A stretch of DNA of 64,000 bases from Nageia nagi (Eukaryota; Pinophyta): contig JBITNC010000001.1 in NCBI GenBank assembly GCA_050084985.1, forward strand, positions 164,486,001 through 164,550,000, given 5' to 3'. Within the stretch, counting starts at the first letter, position 1. Each line of letters opens with the position of its first letter. Both the position numbers and the translations under genes were made by a program. Positions 10,116 through 21,406 of the stretch are shown here, piece after piece. The notes below the pieces were generated by a model. The model had not been told where the DNA came from, did not search any database, and worked only from the letters and a program-made list of their open reading frames with translations.

Positions 10116-10616
10116 TGATGGAACACAGGATTCTTAGCCAAAGAGATAGCCGATTGATTGTCTGACAAAATAAGAGAGGGGTCATGTTGCTTATACCCAA
10201 TTTCGTTCAAAAGATGTCGTAGCCAAATAGCTTCTTGGGCAGCAACAGACATGGCTCGATATTCGGCTTCGGTGGTAGAAAGAGTCACAGTAGGTTGCTT
10301 CTTGGAAGCCCAAGAGATAGCACCTGAACCAATGCTAAACACATATGCAGAGGTTGATTTTCTATCATCTCTATCTCCCCCATAATCAAAATCTGAGAAC
10401 CCTAAGAGAACAATTGAGGGCACTTTGGAATACTTAAGAGCAAGATCCTTTGTCCCTACGACATACCTCAAGATTTGCTTAACAGCATTGAGGTGTTCAA
10501 CATATGGTTTTTGCATGAATCGTGCCATCGGATTCACTGCAAAGGTAATATCAAGATGAGAGATAGTCAGATACATAAGACTACCAATCAATTTTCTATA
10601 AGCTGTAGCATCAGCC
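10112..10616 (-). pseudogene. Copia-2 RNaseH, main part
   Basis: Minus strand, from after a TAG (CAG in Copia-3) to the frameshift near 10112. It shows the YLTISHLDI/AVNPMARFMQKP connection region and the RNaseH motifs KSTSAYVF, TTEAEYRAMSV and DNQSAISLAKNPVFHQ. RNaseH would remove the RNA template during reverse transcription. It cannot be made as part of a polyprotein because of the upstream stops. Confidence 0.9.
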
Positions 10617-11740
10617 AACTAAGAATTTGAGCTCAGTGATACAACAATTCCAGGAGAAACAGGTATTGCAGCATATTTACACTCCTCCATTCCAAACTTT
10701 AGCAAGATGTCTGATATATACTTAGATTGACTAACATAAGTACAATATTTGTGTTGGTATACTTGCATCCCAAGATAGTAATGCAAGAGACCTAGATCAG
10801 TCATTTCAAATGTTGCCTTGAGTTTGGAGATGCACTCTTGGATGATTTCAATATTATTTCCTGTTATGAGAAGATCATCCACATAAAGGAGAATTATGAC
10901 CACGTCTTTTCCTTGATTGAGTACATATAGATCTAAATCTGAGAAGCATTTTGAAAAACCAATATCTGTAAAGAATCCTAAAATTTTCTTGTACCATGCT
11001 CTAGGTGCTTGCTTAAGTCCATACAAAGACTTCTTTAGTTTGCACACAAGAGACTCTTTTCCTTCTCGAATAAATCCTTCTGGTTGATTCATGTAGATTT
11101 CAACATCCAAGTCACCATTGAGAAATGCACTTTTGACATCAAGTTGAAAAGCTTTCCAACCTTGAGCTGCAGAAAGAGCAAGGATTATTCTGACAGTAGG
11201 CATCTTGGCCATAGGAGCAAAGGTTTCCTCATAATCAATACCATATTTTTGAGTGAATCCTTTGGCTACTAACCTTGCCTTGTATTTTTCAATTTTTCCA
11301 TCAGAATTGTACTTGACCTTGTATATCCATTTATTGCCAATCACATTTTTTGCATTGGGATAAGGAACCAAATCCCAAGTTTCATTTTTCATGAGCGCCT
11401 CATACTCAACTTTCATAGCTTCCATCCAACACTCTTGCTTGGAAGCTTCTTTGAAGGTTGATGGCTCATGTGTATTATCAATTTTGGCAAATAAAGAGTT
11501 ATTCAAGGTCATACTCCTTGTAATTCTCTGTGCTGGAGAATTTTGCTCTTGTGGTGACTTCTCTACATGATCATCCAACCAGTTAGGTGCAGGCGAAGAA
11601 TCATCTATATCAGACACCTCAGCATGAGAGGTCGTATCCTCAGAAAGTTCATTAAACTTGACATCCCTAGAAATAAAGACTATTTTATGGGATGAAGAGT
11701 AGAGCCTGTAACCTCTATGCTGATTATCATAACCCCACAA
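10617..11740 (-). pseudogene. Copia-2 reverse transcriptase
   Basis: Minus-strand frame of about 370 codons from the frameshift near 11735 to the TAG at about 10617-10619. It contains EALMKNETWDLVPYP, KARLVAKGFTQKYGIDYEET, QLDVKSAFLNGDL, SLYGLKQAPRAWYKK and the catalytic YVDD in LLYVDDLLITGNN. All RT sequence blocks are present. The frameshift is an extra base at ATAACCCCAC, compared with ATACCCCAC in Copia-1. Confidence 0.92.
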
Positions 11741-12044
11741 AGATGCATTTTTCTGATCGTTTATCTAGCTTCTTTATTTTCTCTGAGGTAATGAAGGCAA
11801 ATGCATCACAACTGAAGACCCTGAAGTGTGAGAGGTTAGGTTTCTTTCCTGTCCATGCTTCATATGGAGTTTTACCTTCAACTGCCTTAGTAGGACACCT
11901 ATTTAGGGTGTGAATAGCAGTGTGAACAGCTTCTCCCCATAAGAAACTAGGAAGGTTACCCAACATGCATCTTGCCATTTCCATAATGGTGCGATTCTTC
12001 CTTTCAGCAACTCCATTTTGCTAAGGGGTGTAAGGGATTGTGAA
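11727..12044 (-). pseudogene. Copia-2 integrase carboxyl part
   Basis: Minus-strand fragment after the TAA at 12045-12047, itself cut by a TAG at 12021-12023 that replaces glutamine in PQQNG. It then encodes AERKNRTIMEMARCMLGNLP, AIHTLNRCPTKAVEGKTPYEAW and KCIFVG, typical of the Copia integrase end. The TAA is at the same codon as in Copia-1. Confidence 0.9.
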
Positions 12045-12047
12045 TTA

Positions 12048-13424
12048 CCATTTGATCCCATGTTTAACACAATAGTTGTTAAACTCATTGCTATTATATT
12101 CACCCCCATTATCAGATCTTAGCATCTTGATCTTAAAATCAGTTTGATTTTCAACAAGTGCCTTGAAGTCTCTAAACCTGTCAAAAGTTTGATCCTTGTG
12201 CTCAAGTAGATAACCAAATGTCATCCTACTGAAGTCATCAATGAAGGTCAGAACATAAGAAGCTCCACCTAGTGACTTAGTCTGAAAAGGACCCATCAAA
12301 TCTGAATGCACAAGCTGAAGAGGACAAGTAGCCCGAGTTGCCTTATCTTTTTCAAACTTTTGCTTATGCATCTTTCCTAGAATGCACCTTTCACAAAGAC
12401 CAATTGTGGGTGAAATATTAGGTAAACCTTCCACAAGTGCTTGAGATTTCATATCTTGAATACTCTTGTGGTTAAGGTGCCCTAATCGTTGATGCCAAAG
12501 ATTACCTTTTGAACAAACATTTGTAGTAAGACAAATTTTTGAAGGTACTTGATCCACAATATAAAGGTCATCTTTTACTGATCCTTTCATCAAGGTGGCA
12601 AGTCCTTTCTTAACACACCAAGAGTGTGAGGTAAACTCAAATGAGCATCCTTTCCTTGTAATTTGAATCACGGAGATGAGATTCATCCTTAGTTTAGGCA
12701 CATAAAAGACATTATCAAGAGTCTTTCCATGAATCTTCACACTTCCTATTCTGTGAACATTAAGGACTGTATTATCACCTATCACAACTGCATCCTTCTT
12801 GTACTTATGAAAGTTTTCAAACTTATCCTTTTCATAACACATGTGATTAGTGCATCCTGAATCAATAATCCAATCTTTTGAAATAGTTTGAGTCATTGAG
12901 TAGTAGGCAACAGAAGCAGCATGCTTGTTCTTCTTTTTATTACTGAAATTTCTCATATTTGCATTTCCTTTGCCTTTTTGAGAAAATTTCTTTTTGCGAC
13001 AATCATACTCTTTGTGCCCAAAGATACCACAAAAGTTACAATTTCCATCAAACTTTTCCTGAGGTGTTGGATTGCTTGATCCAGCTTTGTCATTCCTTTG
13101 CCTATAGTTGCCATGATTGTTATTGCCCTTTTTGTCATACTTCCTGAAGGTAGATGAGGACTTGTTGTCTTTGAATTTGTAATGTTTGAACTTTTTCTTG
13201 AAAGGAGTTTTGATTGCTCCTAGAGCAATGCTATTGTCCTTTGGAGAAAGGTTCAACATTTTCTTGTTCAAAGTTTCCTCATGCTTCAGAAGGAGTCTAG
13301 AAAGGTTATCAAGTGAGATGACATCTTCTTCATCATCGAGCCTTGTTTCCATAACTGTGACAAAGTTACTGAACTTTGTAGTAAGGCTTTGAAGAATGAT
13401 GAAGACCATGAACTCATCATTGAT
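12048..13424 (-). pseudogene. Copia-2 gag carboxyl part, protease and integrase core
   Basis: A single open minus-strand frame of about 459 codons between TAG 13425-13427 (tryptophan TGG in Copia-3) and TAA 12045-12047. In order: gag linker, zinc knuckle CNFCGIFGHKEYDC, protease motif DSG in DWIIDSGCTNHMC, HHCC region with RLGHLNH and GLCERC, and the integrase aspartates in LVHSDLMGPF and LRSDNGGEYNS. It shows that Copia-1 lost the frame here only by its 1-base insertion. Confidence 0.93.
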
Positions 13425-13427
13425 CTA

Positions 13428-13841
13428 GTTGCACCCACAACCAACCAGTTGTGTCCTGAGGTCAATGATTTTGTTTAAGTAGATGGAGGCACTTTCATCT
13501 TCACTTTATCGATACTGCAACAACTTTTGTAGAATGGTAAACCTCCTTGAAAATTTGGACCCAAGGTAAATTTTCTTTAATCTATCCCAAGCTTCCTTTG
13601 CTGAAGTTGATGAAGAAATCATGAGAAGGACATCATCTGAAACTGCACGATAAATCATTGAAGTTGTTAACTCATTCTTTGAGTTGTATACTTCAAGAGC
13701 CTTCTCATCGGTAGGAGCAACCACGTCTTCACTAACTATCTGCCACAGCTTCCTTGCTTGTAACTCAACTTTCATACGAGGTTCCCATATTCCAAAGTTG
13801 GAACCATCGAGTATGTGCTTGGGAATGAAGGTTTCAACCAT
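13428..13841 (-). pseudogene. Copia-2 gag amino-terminal part
   Basis: Start ATG at 13839-13841 (MVETFIPKHILDG). The frame runs through ELQARKLWQIVSED and EAWDRLKKIYLGSKF to TAA at 13506-13508 (CAA in the others), then continues in frame as far as the next stop at 13425-13427. Capsid-type UBN2-like region. An in-frame extension upstream to 14072 lacks stops but is not preserved in Copia-3. Confidence 0.88.
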
Positions 13842-15019
13842 TGCTACAAAAACAAATAAATATGCAATAAGAATGTAAACTTTTACAATTTTCCATCTAT
13901 ACATATAAAACATATAATAAGCAAACATGTCCCACATGTGCAAACTTATTAACCACGATCCACAGAAGGATAAAGTTGGGGTTGTTTTCTTGTATAGAAT
14001 TAGGCCTTCACCTGGATGCCCGCAAGGTGGAGCCCAGGTACTACCAGTCCTCAACGAGTTCACCTTGGTCAATGATATACTCTCACAAGGAGAAGTAACT
14101 ACTATTTTCCAAGGATCCGACGTATCTTGGATCGGCCATTTTAATTATCTTGATTTAAGGTTTTCAGTTTTCCTCCTAGGTTATCAGGATAATCCCTGAA
14201 TGGACGTGCAGACATGTGGTATCACTACACACATGCCTGTCCACCTAATAGAGTTATGTCCAATCCAACAGAGGTCTTAGGGGCAATTAAGACAGACTTA
14301 CCACCACTCGATTCTTCAGACTAAAAGGGCTCCAATCTGCCCTGTCCTCACCTCGTGGCTCCCCAAACAAGTCATGTTGTGGAAAATACGTGCGGATGTA
14401 TTCATTTTAGGGGTTACTTTCAAATTTTTGCGTATTGCAAGTATAAAGTAAATGTGCAAAAATATAAAGTAAAGTGAAAATATTCCACACGAACTTGAAA
14501 CCTTAAGAGGCCAAAATTGAGTCCAATGGGTTTTGTACTAACCCCTAAAGGACTTTTACATTTTTCATATTTTTGCTCAAGTTCAAAAATAATGAATTTT
14601 TCAAATGCTAAGTCCTATTTAGCATAAATCCATAACTTAAACATGTATTAGTCCATGACTTAAAATTAAGTTTTAAACATGCATCATGCATTTTAATGTA
14701 AAAATTTAAGTAACATGCAAGATCTATTTAGCATCACATGCAAGATCTATTTAGCATCACATGCAAGATCTATTTAGCATGCAAGATCTATTTAGCATTT
14801 AAGTAAAAAATGATAAAAATCCCCCCCAGTTTGACTTAAAGTGCTAACAACTTGGATGCTAAAAAAAATGATGGTTAAGTGTGAGTTATGCCTGTGTGTC
14901 ACTTAAGGGGTAAACTGAAAATATTTAAGTGTGACGAAGGCAAAAAATCAAATCAAATTTGGAGTGAGTAAAAAAAATTAAATACCCAACAACTATAGGT
15001 TGACAAAAAAAATGAAAGG
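13842..15019 (-). other. Copia-2 leader, gag-proximal part
   Basis: Contains the conserved GC-richer block (13990-14400) shared with Copia-1 and Copia-3. It also contains a short tandem repeat ATGCAAGATCTATTTAGCATC, four copies at about 14716-14801. No gene seen. Confidence 0.6.
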
Positions 15020-15770
15020 GCCATGTGTAAGCCTCAGGGAGGTGGAGAAGCTGGGCAGGGGTGGCAGGAGAGACCAAGGCAGCAAGGAAGCCGCGTAGAG
15101 GGGTGGAAGTCGTAGGAGGCGCGTGGGGCGGCGGTTGACCACCCAAGTCGCGGAGGAACAAGCATGGTAGTCCATAAAATGGATCTACAGCGTGTATATC
15201 CTGCAAACCAGGACATGCCATTGCTGCACGTCCGCTCTGGATGATAGGGAGGTCAGCGAGGGAGATGGGGGCGTGCGGAGCCTGCGAGTGGGGTAGTCCA
15301 GGAAATGTGGTGGGTGAAGCATGCAGCGAAAGTAAGCGGGTGTGCAAATCGTGAGTAGTGCAGTCCACGAAACTGATGGCTGAAGCATACATCGTGTGAA
15401 ACACGTCATGGGGTGCATATTCTACATGCATGGCAGTCTAGGAAACTATGTCTGCACCAGGCAAATGTGAAGCCCTCCATGGGATCCAGATGGGGCATAT
15501 GCTAGGAGATGTTAGCTGGTGGAAATAAGTTGCATGGATAGCCTGGGATGAGCACAAGCCAGGGAAATGGAGTTAGGATGTCCTATGTGCAGATCCCACG
15601 ATCGGGGCAAGCTAGGGCAGAGAGAGCGATAGTGCACGGGGGCGGAGGCGGAGGAGCGTGGAGGAGCCACCACAGAGGCCGCACGCGGTAGGTGGAGGCG
15701 GAGGTGGTCGGGAGGAGAGGGCACGCGGGGGCAGAGCCACCAGGGGCCGCACGCGTGCGGAGCATTTCGT
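15020..15770. other. GC-rich insert of unknown origin in the Copia-2 leader
   Basis: About 750 bases that are conspicuously GC-rich in an otherwise AT-rich element. This insert is absent from the corresponding places in Copia-1 and Copia-3. It contains three degenerate repeats around 15290-15440 sharing a GTCCAGGAAA...GGTGAAGCAT core. Several overlapping open frames exist on the minus strand (for example 14925-15431), but their composition is explained by GC richness. I cannot identify a product. A captured fragment of host DNA is plausible, since Copia-3 carries identifiable fragments in its leader. Confidence 0.55.
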
Positions 15771-16584
15771 GTGCCTATATTTACTTTATTCGACCCGCCT
15801 CAAATAAATTTAAACATTTTATATATATTTGATTTTTATTTTAAACAAATTTAAAACAAAATAAAAAATATATATATTTTTGAGTATTTTAAACAGATTT
15901 AAAATAGAAAAATATATATAGAGATTTTGATTTTAAACAAATTTAAAATAAAAATATATATATGTATATATTTTTGACTATATTTTAAACAAAAATAAAA
16001 TATATATATATATATGGTGCCATTTAAATATATTATTGTGCCCTTAAAAAAAATTGTCCTCCCATGCCTTTTGCTTAGGAACATATCAATAACTCACTAA
16101 TGATAGTATATATGAGAAATTTCACAATAATACATTACTATTTTAAGCAAATAGTAATAACATAATACTACTAACATAAAAAAAAATGTTAGTACAAATA
16201 TTGTAATTTTGCATCACATATTGGTATTTAATCAAATAATTGAACCAACACATACTTTTAAGTTCAATATAACATGAACAACAAATTACAATTGTTGTAT
16301 ACTAACCCTTTTTTAAAAGAACTATAACAATTTAAAATTGCAAGTAACATAGAGGATTAGTAAAAAAATTGCAACTTGTTAATCATAACTTAAAAAGGAC
16401 TAACACATAGCAAATAATGTGTTAGTAGCATTATGTAATAATCCAAAAAAATGATCAAATAAGGAGAAACTTTATACCTTTTCTTAAAAATTTACCTCAC
16501 CAAGGGTGTAAGATGAGGAATGAAGAAGGATGAAGAACCTCCAAGATGTAGCTTCCACACCAAAAGAAGAGCTTCCACAACAAG
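15771..16584. other. AT-rich part of the Copia-2 leader
   Basis: Low-complexity ATTTTAAACAAATTTAAAA and TATATA runs at 15780-16015, then AT-rich non-coding DNA up to the primer site. No gene seen. Confidence 0.6.
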
Positions 16585-16596
16585 GCTCTGATACTA
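16585..16596 (-). promoter_or_regulatory. Decayed primer-binding site of Copia-2
   Basis: Sense TAGTATCAGAGC, one base different from the canonical TGGTATCAGAGC, located two bases from the 5' LTR. The change is G to A and probably arose after insertion. Confidence 0.8.
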
Positions 16597-16598
16597 AT

Positions 16599-17122
16599 TG
16601 AAGGATTTGAACTAGATCTAAACAAATCCTCTAGGACCTTAGACTAGGAAACTCAAGTGTACACAAGATAACACAATCACTCAAGATAACACATCTATAA
16701 TTCTAAGAACATCATTCACACAATATGACACCAATATAATGTGGTTCCTCCCTCCTTGGGAGTACATCCACAACTAGTTCTCTATTCTCAATCTATGTCT
16801 CTCTTATAACTATTCTCTAGCTCTCTCCTACACAACCAAGTAGAGTAATCTTACTCCAAGACTTAGATATGTTACAAGAGGAGAGGCCCTCTATTTATAG
16901 CTTGAGAGCACCTCCCTAACCTTCCTTTAACCCAAGGGTAAGGTTAGGGTTACATTAAATGTATCACCAAACTTCAACCTACCAACTAACCACTGTGGTA
17001 AAGTCAAAGTCTACATATTAAAGAATTCAATTAATCTCTTAAGGTATCTACATACCCTTAAGTGATTAATTGAATTTACAAGGAGTTTAGATATTCATAA
17101 TATTTCATTACAAATTCTAACA
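16599..17122 (-). repeat. Copia-2 5' LTR with promoter
   Basis: Direct repeat of 8621-9144. TATA box CTATAAATAG on minus at 16891-16900. Followed by the duplication AAGAT at 17123-17127. Confidence 0.96.
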
Positions 17123-17127
17123 AAGAT

Positions 17128-18374
17128 TGCAGAAGACAACAAACTATTAGAGATCTTGTCATATCAAAGAGTTTTGATCTATGGAGATCAACCTATTCCA
17201 CTCACATATATAGCCTGCAAGGATATAGAAAGGAGTGAAGGTCAACCTTTAGCAATAATATAATCATTATTGTATATTCAAGATACTTTAAAATATAACC
17301 CATGATAAATGATATAACATTTAATATAAAACATGGCATTGAATTGTAATATCAACTTTATCTTGATATTTGTAATATTACAAAAAGTCATTTATAAAGT
17401 CTAAATATGATTTATTAAATAAATAATAAATCATTTTTAAACATCTACAAACATATTTTAAAATATTCATCACACATAATGGTAGGTGTGAGTGAGACCA
17501 AGTGCAAGTTCAAAGTGGTTTTGATGGAAGAGATACCCTTTGACTATGGAAATCAAGCTGAATAAACCTCTATAAAAAGAAATTTTCATTAAAAAAATTA
17601 GCTAATTTATTTTAATTTTACTATAAATAATCATTTAAATACATAAGTAAAAAAATTTAAAATATCATCATCACACATATCAAAATATATGACATATTTA
17701 GTCAAGCTAAACACTTTATTTGAATTGAACATATCATTTAAAATTTAACATACATAATTTAAGCACTTAAAAAATAGAAATATTTTTCTTATCACAATAT
17801 TTTGTATGCATTTTAATAACACATGATAACATTATCCACAAAAAAATATTAGTAAATATAATTATGTTGAAATATCTCAAGTTACATGAAGCCTGAGTTC
17901 AAATCTCACCCCTTTAGTGTGTAAGTACATGACACCAAATCAGGTTGATTGATGGTAGGTGTGGATGAGGCCAAGTGTATATCTTGGGTGATTTTGATAT
18001 AAGGGATAGCCCTAAATTGTGACACTTAGGCTAAAGAAACCTTTGGGAAAATGTGATTTTTCATTTAAAAAAACATGGTATTTTTATCTTAATTCTATCA
18101 TAAATCATAATTTAAATATATAAATAATATATTTTAAAATGTTATCATCACAAATTTTAAAATATATATAAACTTATATATATGCAAGCTAAACACTTTA
18201 TTTGAATTGAACCTATCATGGAATTTTTAACATACAAAATTTAAACACCTAGCAATAGACATACTTTTCTTATTGCAACTTTATTTTATGCATTTTGGCA
18301 ATACATGATAGCATTCTCCATATAAAGTATTAGTAAATTCTAGCATGGTAAAATATCTTAAGTTATAGAAAGTC
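17128..18374. repeat. Flanking DNA with two units of a ~470 bp tandem repeat
   Basis: After ~200 bases of unique-looking sequence, two repeat units are anchored by GGTAGGTGTG at 17481 and 17953 (472 apart). They are homologous to the array at 58920-61210. The second unit is interrupted by Copia-4: its sequence resumes at 32980 (CCCTTTAGTATGTAAGTACA). No gene seen. Bases 18370-18374 are AAGTC, the left target duplication of Copia-4. Confidence 0.8.
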
Positions 18375-18888
18375 TATTAGAATTTATAATGTATTATTGC
18401 AAGGTATCTTAATGTAATTCACTTAATACTTAAGGGTATCCCTATATACCCTAAGTATTTAGTGAATACGATAATGTAACTTATCCTACACTCCATCTCA
18501 TGAGCATACCCCTTAGGAAAAGGGTGATGCATGTCATGAATTTGTACAATGGTTAATATGATCCAAGGGATGATTTTGGTCTATAAATAGAAGGCCCTCT
18601 CCTTGAGATTACACACTTAGGGAAGCATGAAAATGCTTGTCTTGTAGAGTTGGAGGAATGCTCTTGTAGGAATTTTGTAGGAGAATTCTTGAAAAATAAT
18701 TCATGAGAATTTGTAGGAGAGTTCACTTGTAAGAAATAATAGAAAATATGGTTCAAGAAAATATATTTCCATGATGGAGGAACCATTATATATGGTGTGT
18801 CTCATTGTATATAAAATTGTGTTTTTATGTTGAAGATTTATGAAATCCTTCAAGGTGATCTTGGTTATGGAATCCTTCAATTCCATCA
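18375..18888 (+). repeat. Copia-4 5' LTR
   Basis: Pairs with 32477-32974. Contains a TATA box CTATAAATAG at 18581-18590 followed by AAGGCCCTCT. The layout matches the other Copia LTRs, but upstream sequence is different. Confidence 0.92.
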
Positions 18889-18890
18889 TG

Positions 18891-18902
18891 TGGTATTAGA
18901 TT
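18891..18902 (+). promoter_or_regulatory. Primer-binding site of Copia-4, decayed
   Basis: TGGTATTAGATT, two bases after the LTR, compared with canonical TGGTATCAGAGC. The first six bases and AGA are kept. Confidence 0.75.
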
Positions 18903-21115
18903 CATTCTTGGAGGCTCCTTTCCATTCTTGAAAGTCCTCATCTTCCATTTTTTGGAGGTTTTTCTTCATCTTTGAGAGGTAAAATCTACTTGAAGTTGCT
19001 ATTTTGAGAGTTATTACAGAGCATTTTTGCAAATGTGTATAATTTTTCTTCAAAATTTTAACAATTAAAAAATAAGGATTAGGGGGCTATTTTTTAAAGC
19101 ATATATAATTTTAAATAGTTTTGTAAAAATAAATTTGACAAAAAAAATTGCAAAGGTTGTAATAATGCTTGCTTTATTAAAAAATATTAATACAAAAATT
19201 ATAAAATAGTAAGGGGGACATTTATTTCACCTAAAATTGCTTAGGACAAACATCCATGAATTTTAGTCATGCATCAACTATATAAAGCTTATGTCCATTA
19301 TATAATTAACAAATCCAACAAAATCATCTTATGACCTCCCTCCTTCTCTAAAAAGAGGTAATACAAGACTAATTATCTTCTATAGTAGTAATGAATTCAT
19401 TTGCATTTTTTAATGAAATGATAAATGATGTTGTCATTACTAATTATAATGTTGTATTTTTATATGTTGCAATACATTAGTCTTGAATTATCTAAAAGTC
19501 TTATTCTGCCTTGGTGGGCTCCAACTAAAGGCATTTTTGTATTATGAGTAAGTATTACTTGATCAAGACTCCCAAAGTGGTAGATTTTGGGAAATAATAT
19601 TACATTGCTATAATGGTGTGCATCATTTTTTCGAGATTAGAGGCTAGCTTCAAATTGATAATATCTATGTTTGATTTTGGATCAATTTTTCCATTCACAT
19701 GAATAATTTCATTGTGTTGAAAGTAGCACATAACCTAGATAATGGAATCAACTTCACGAAAATGTCATTATCTTCAAAGTGTGTGATCCCCTTAGGGTTT
19801 GGCCCTACTGGGAACTCATGAGCATCTCTCATTTGAAAGCTTCACTCTCTCCATGTTAATACCTACCTTGCACTAGATATCTCGCTTGGGGTTTTAGGAT
19901 AGGAAACACCTAACAATCTTGTTAAGGTTTGACTAGGAAGGGGATAGATGCCAAATGATATCAAATCTCCTCAATGGATCGATATCATTGCTTGCCTCTT
20001 GTTGGCCTCACCACTAGCTCCTCAAGTCATCATTGGGATGGAAGGTGGTGTATGCATGGGTTGGTAATGAACAATGCAAAGATGGGAATTTGCCCCTATG
20101 GACCAACATTACTTTCTCATACTACTTGATATTTTCCTCCCTAAGCTTCTCCTTCCACCATAGGAAATGGGTGTCCCTTCTAATCCCGGTCCTTATCAAA
20201 TGCATAAGTCTCCTATAAATATGTGGATCTCCTTCTCCATTGTCCACAATGATCTACTAGCAATGTCCTTTATTCAGTTGATCCTATTAAATATGATCCA
20301 TCCTTATTAAATCTATGCATTTAGACTTATCCAATTATGGTCATTTAAGGAAGCTTGGTGACTACTATTAGGTACCTCCTAGGTAGGCATTGAAAATATT
20401 TTACTAAATCACACCATACCCTATTAACCTTCTTGGTCATGCAGCTTTGCAAAAATGGCCTAGCAAATTAAATATTTGAATATCTTCACAACACAAAGTT
20501 TTCCAAGCTCCCTCAGTATAGCCTCAAGATGACAACCACCATGTCTAGGACTTGATCCTCCATGCTACCATTGTAATCATAGTTGAATGCTTGATAATAA
20601 TGGGGGTTTCTCAACTTGGTTTTGACCTTTTTTATGGCCTAAGAGCCAATTATATAGTTTTTAATTGGGTTTGAGTTCTAGGCTTGATTTCTTAATATTT
20701 GTACCCTCATTATGTTTTTATTTAAGCATAAAAGATAGTTTCATTTAGACGTTAGAACCCTAGGCTACACAATTAAATGTTAAATCTTAAAGACATAGAA
20801 TGTTTATGATGATCTTAGAGTTAGAATTTATGGTGTGCTCTAATGGCTGTTAAGTGATTTTACCTATTATTTTCAAATATGATGGTGTGTATTTGGTTAT
20901 TTTACTAAGATATTGGAGGAAAATTACCCTCATTTTATGTTGCATTATCTTTATGTAGAGTTAAGGTTAGGTATTTGAGGACTTAGATCTTCATCTTCAA
21001 GCGAAATGGTGATGTGTGAAGATTGATCTTTCTTTAGTGAATTTGTTGGAACAAAGAGGGTATTTTATGATAATTTCTCCATTTTGATGAAGATTAAAAA
21101 GATTGTGGTGGAGAA
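18903..21115. other. Copia-4 interior, left part, non-coding
   Basis: No open frame of note and no retroviral motifs. 19780-20330 is less AT-rich than its surroundings and might be another captured fragment, but I could not identify it. Sequence at 20940-21115, just before the AGD-like fragment, could be the untranslated leader of that captured transcript (inference). Confidence 0.5.
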
Positions 21116-21406
21116 ATGGTAATAAGCATATTGTTTGGGAAGCTAGATGATTCTTTGATGTTTTGCAAGCAGCTACAAGCATTGGAAGAAAGTGCAAAGG
21201 CACTTAGAGAGCACAATAAAAAGTTTTACAAAGGATATCAAAAATATACTAAAGGATTGGGAGAAGCATATGATGAAGATATTGCCTTTGCAACTTTTCT
21301 TGAAGCATTTGGAGGAGGGCATAATAACCCAATTGGTGTATTTTTTAGAGGAGAGGATAAACAAATTTTTGGGGGAGTTAATTCTTTTTTTTACTTTATA
21401 TTTTAA
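21116..21406 (+). pseudogene. Fragment of an ARF-GAP with BAR domain (AGD1-4/ACAP type) captured in Copia-4
   Basis: An open frame starting at 21116 reads, from residue 9, KLDDSLMFCKQLQALEESAK, LREHNKKFYKGYQKYT, GLGEAYDEDIAFATFLEAF and GGGHNNPI. These are hallmark amino-terminal BAR-domain sequences of plant AGD1-AGD4 (VAN3/SFC family) ARF GTPase-activating proteins, which act in vesicle traffic at the trans-Golgi. Only about the first 75 residues of the family are present; the ARF-GAP, PH and ankyrin parts are missing. Sequence diverges after PIGVFFRG and the frame ends at a TAA. The homologous part is continuous, without an obvious intron. As it lies inside a retroelement it is a transduplicated fragment, not a gene. 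Confidence 0.85.

Larger units (their letters stand above)
8621..17122 (-). mobile_element. Copia-2: full-length Ty1/Copia element with an enlarged leader
   Basis: LTRs of 524 bp (8621-9144 and 16599-17122) are flanked by AAGAT at 8616-8620 and 17123-17127. Sense is minus. It belongs to the same family as Copia-1 and has the same domain order, but its leader is about 2.7 kb and contains a GC-rich insert. By eye about six LTR differences, so it is older than Copia-1. The polyprotein has stops at 13506-13508, 13425-13427, 12045-12047, 12021-12023 and about 10617-10619, plus frameshifts near 11735 and 10112. Confidence 0.97.

Noticed and set aside
14925-15431. 168-codon minus-strand frame in the GC-rich block
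   Set aside because: Several overlapping frames are open at once and composition is low-complexity; no domain seen. Treated as part of the GC-rich insert.
20033-20218. Short plus-strand frame in Copia-4
   Set aside because: 61 codons, no similarity recognised, no conservation visible.
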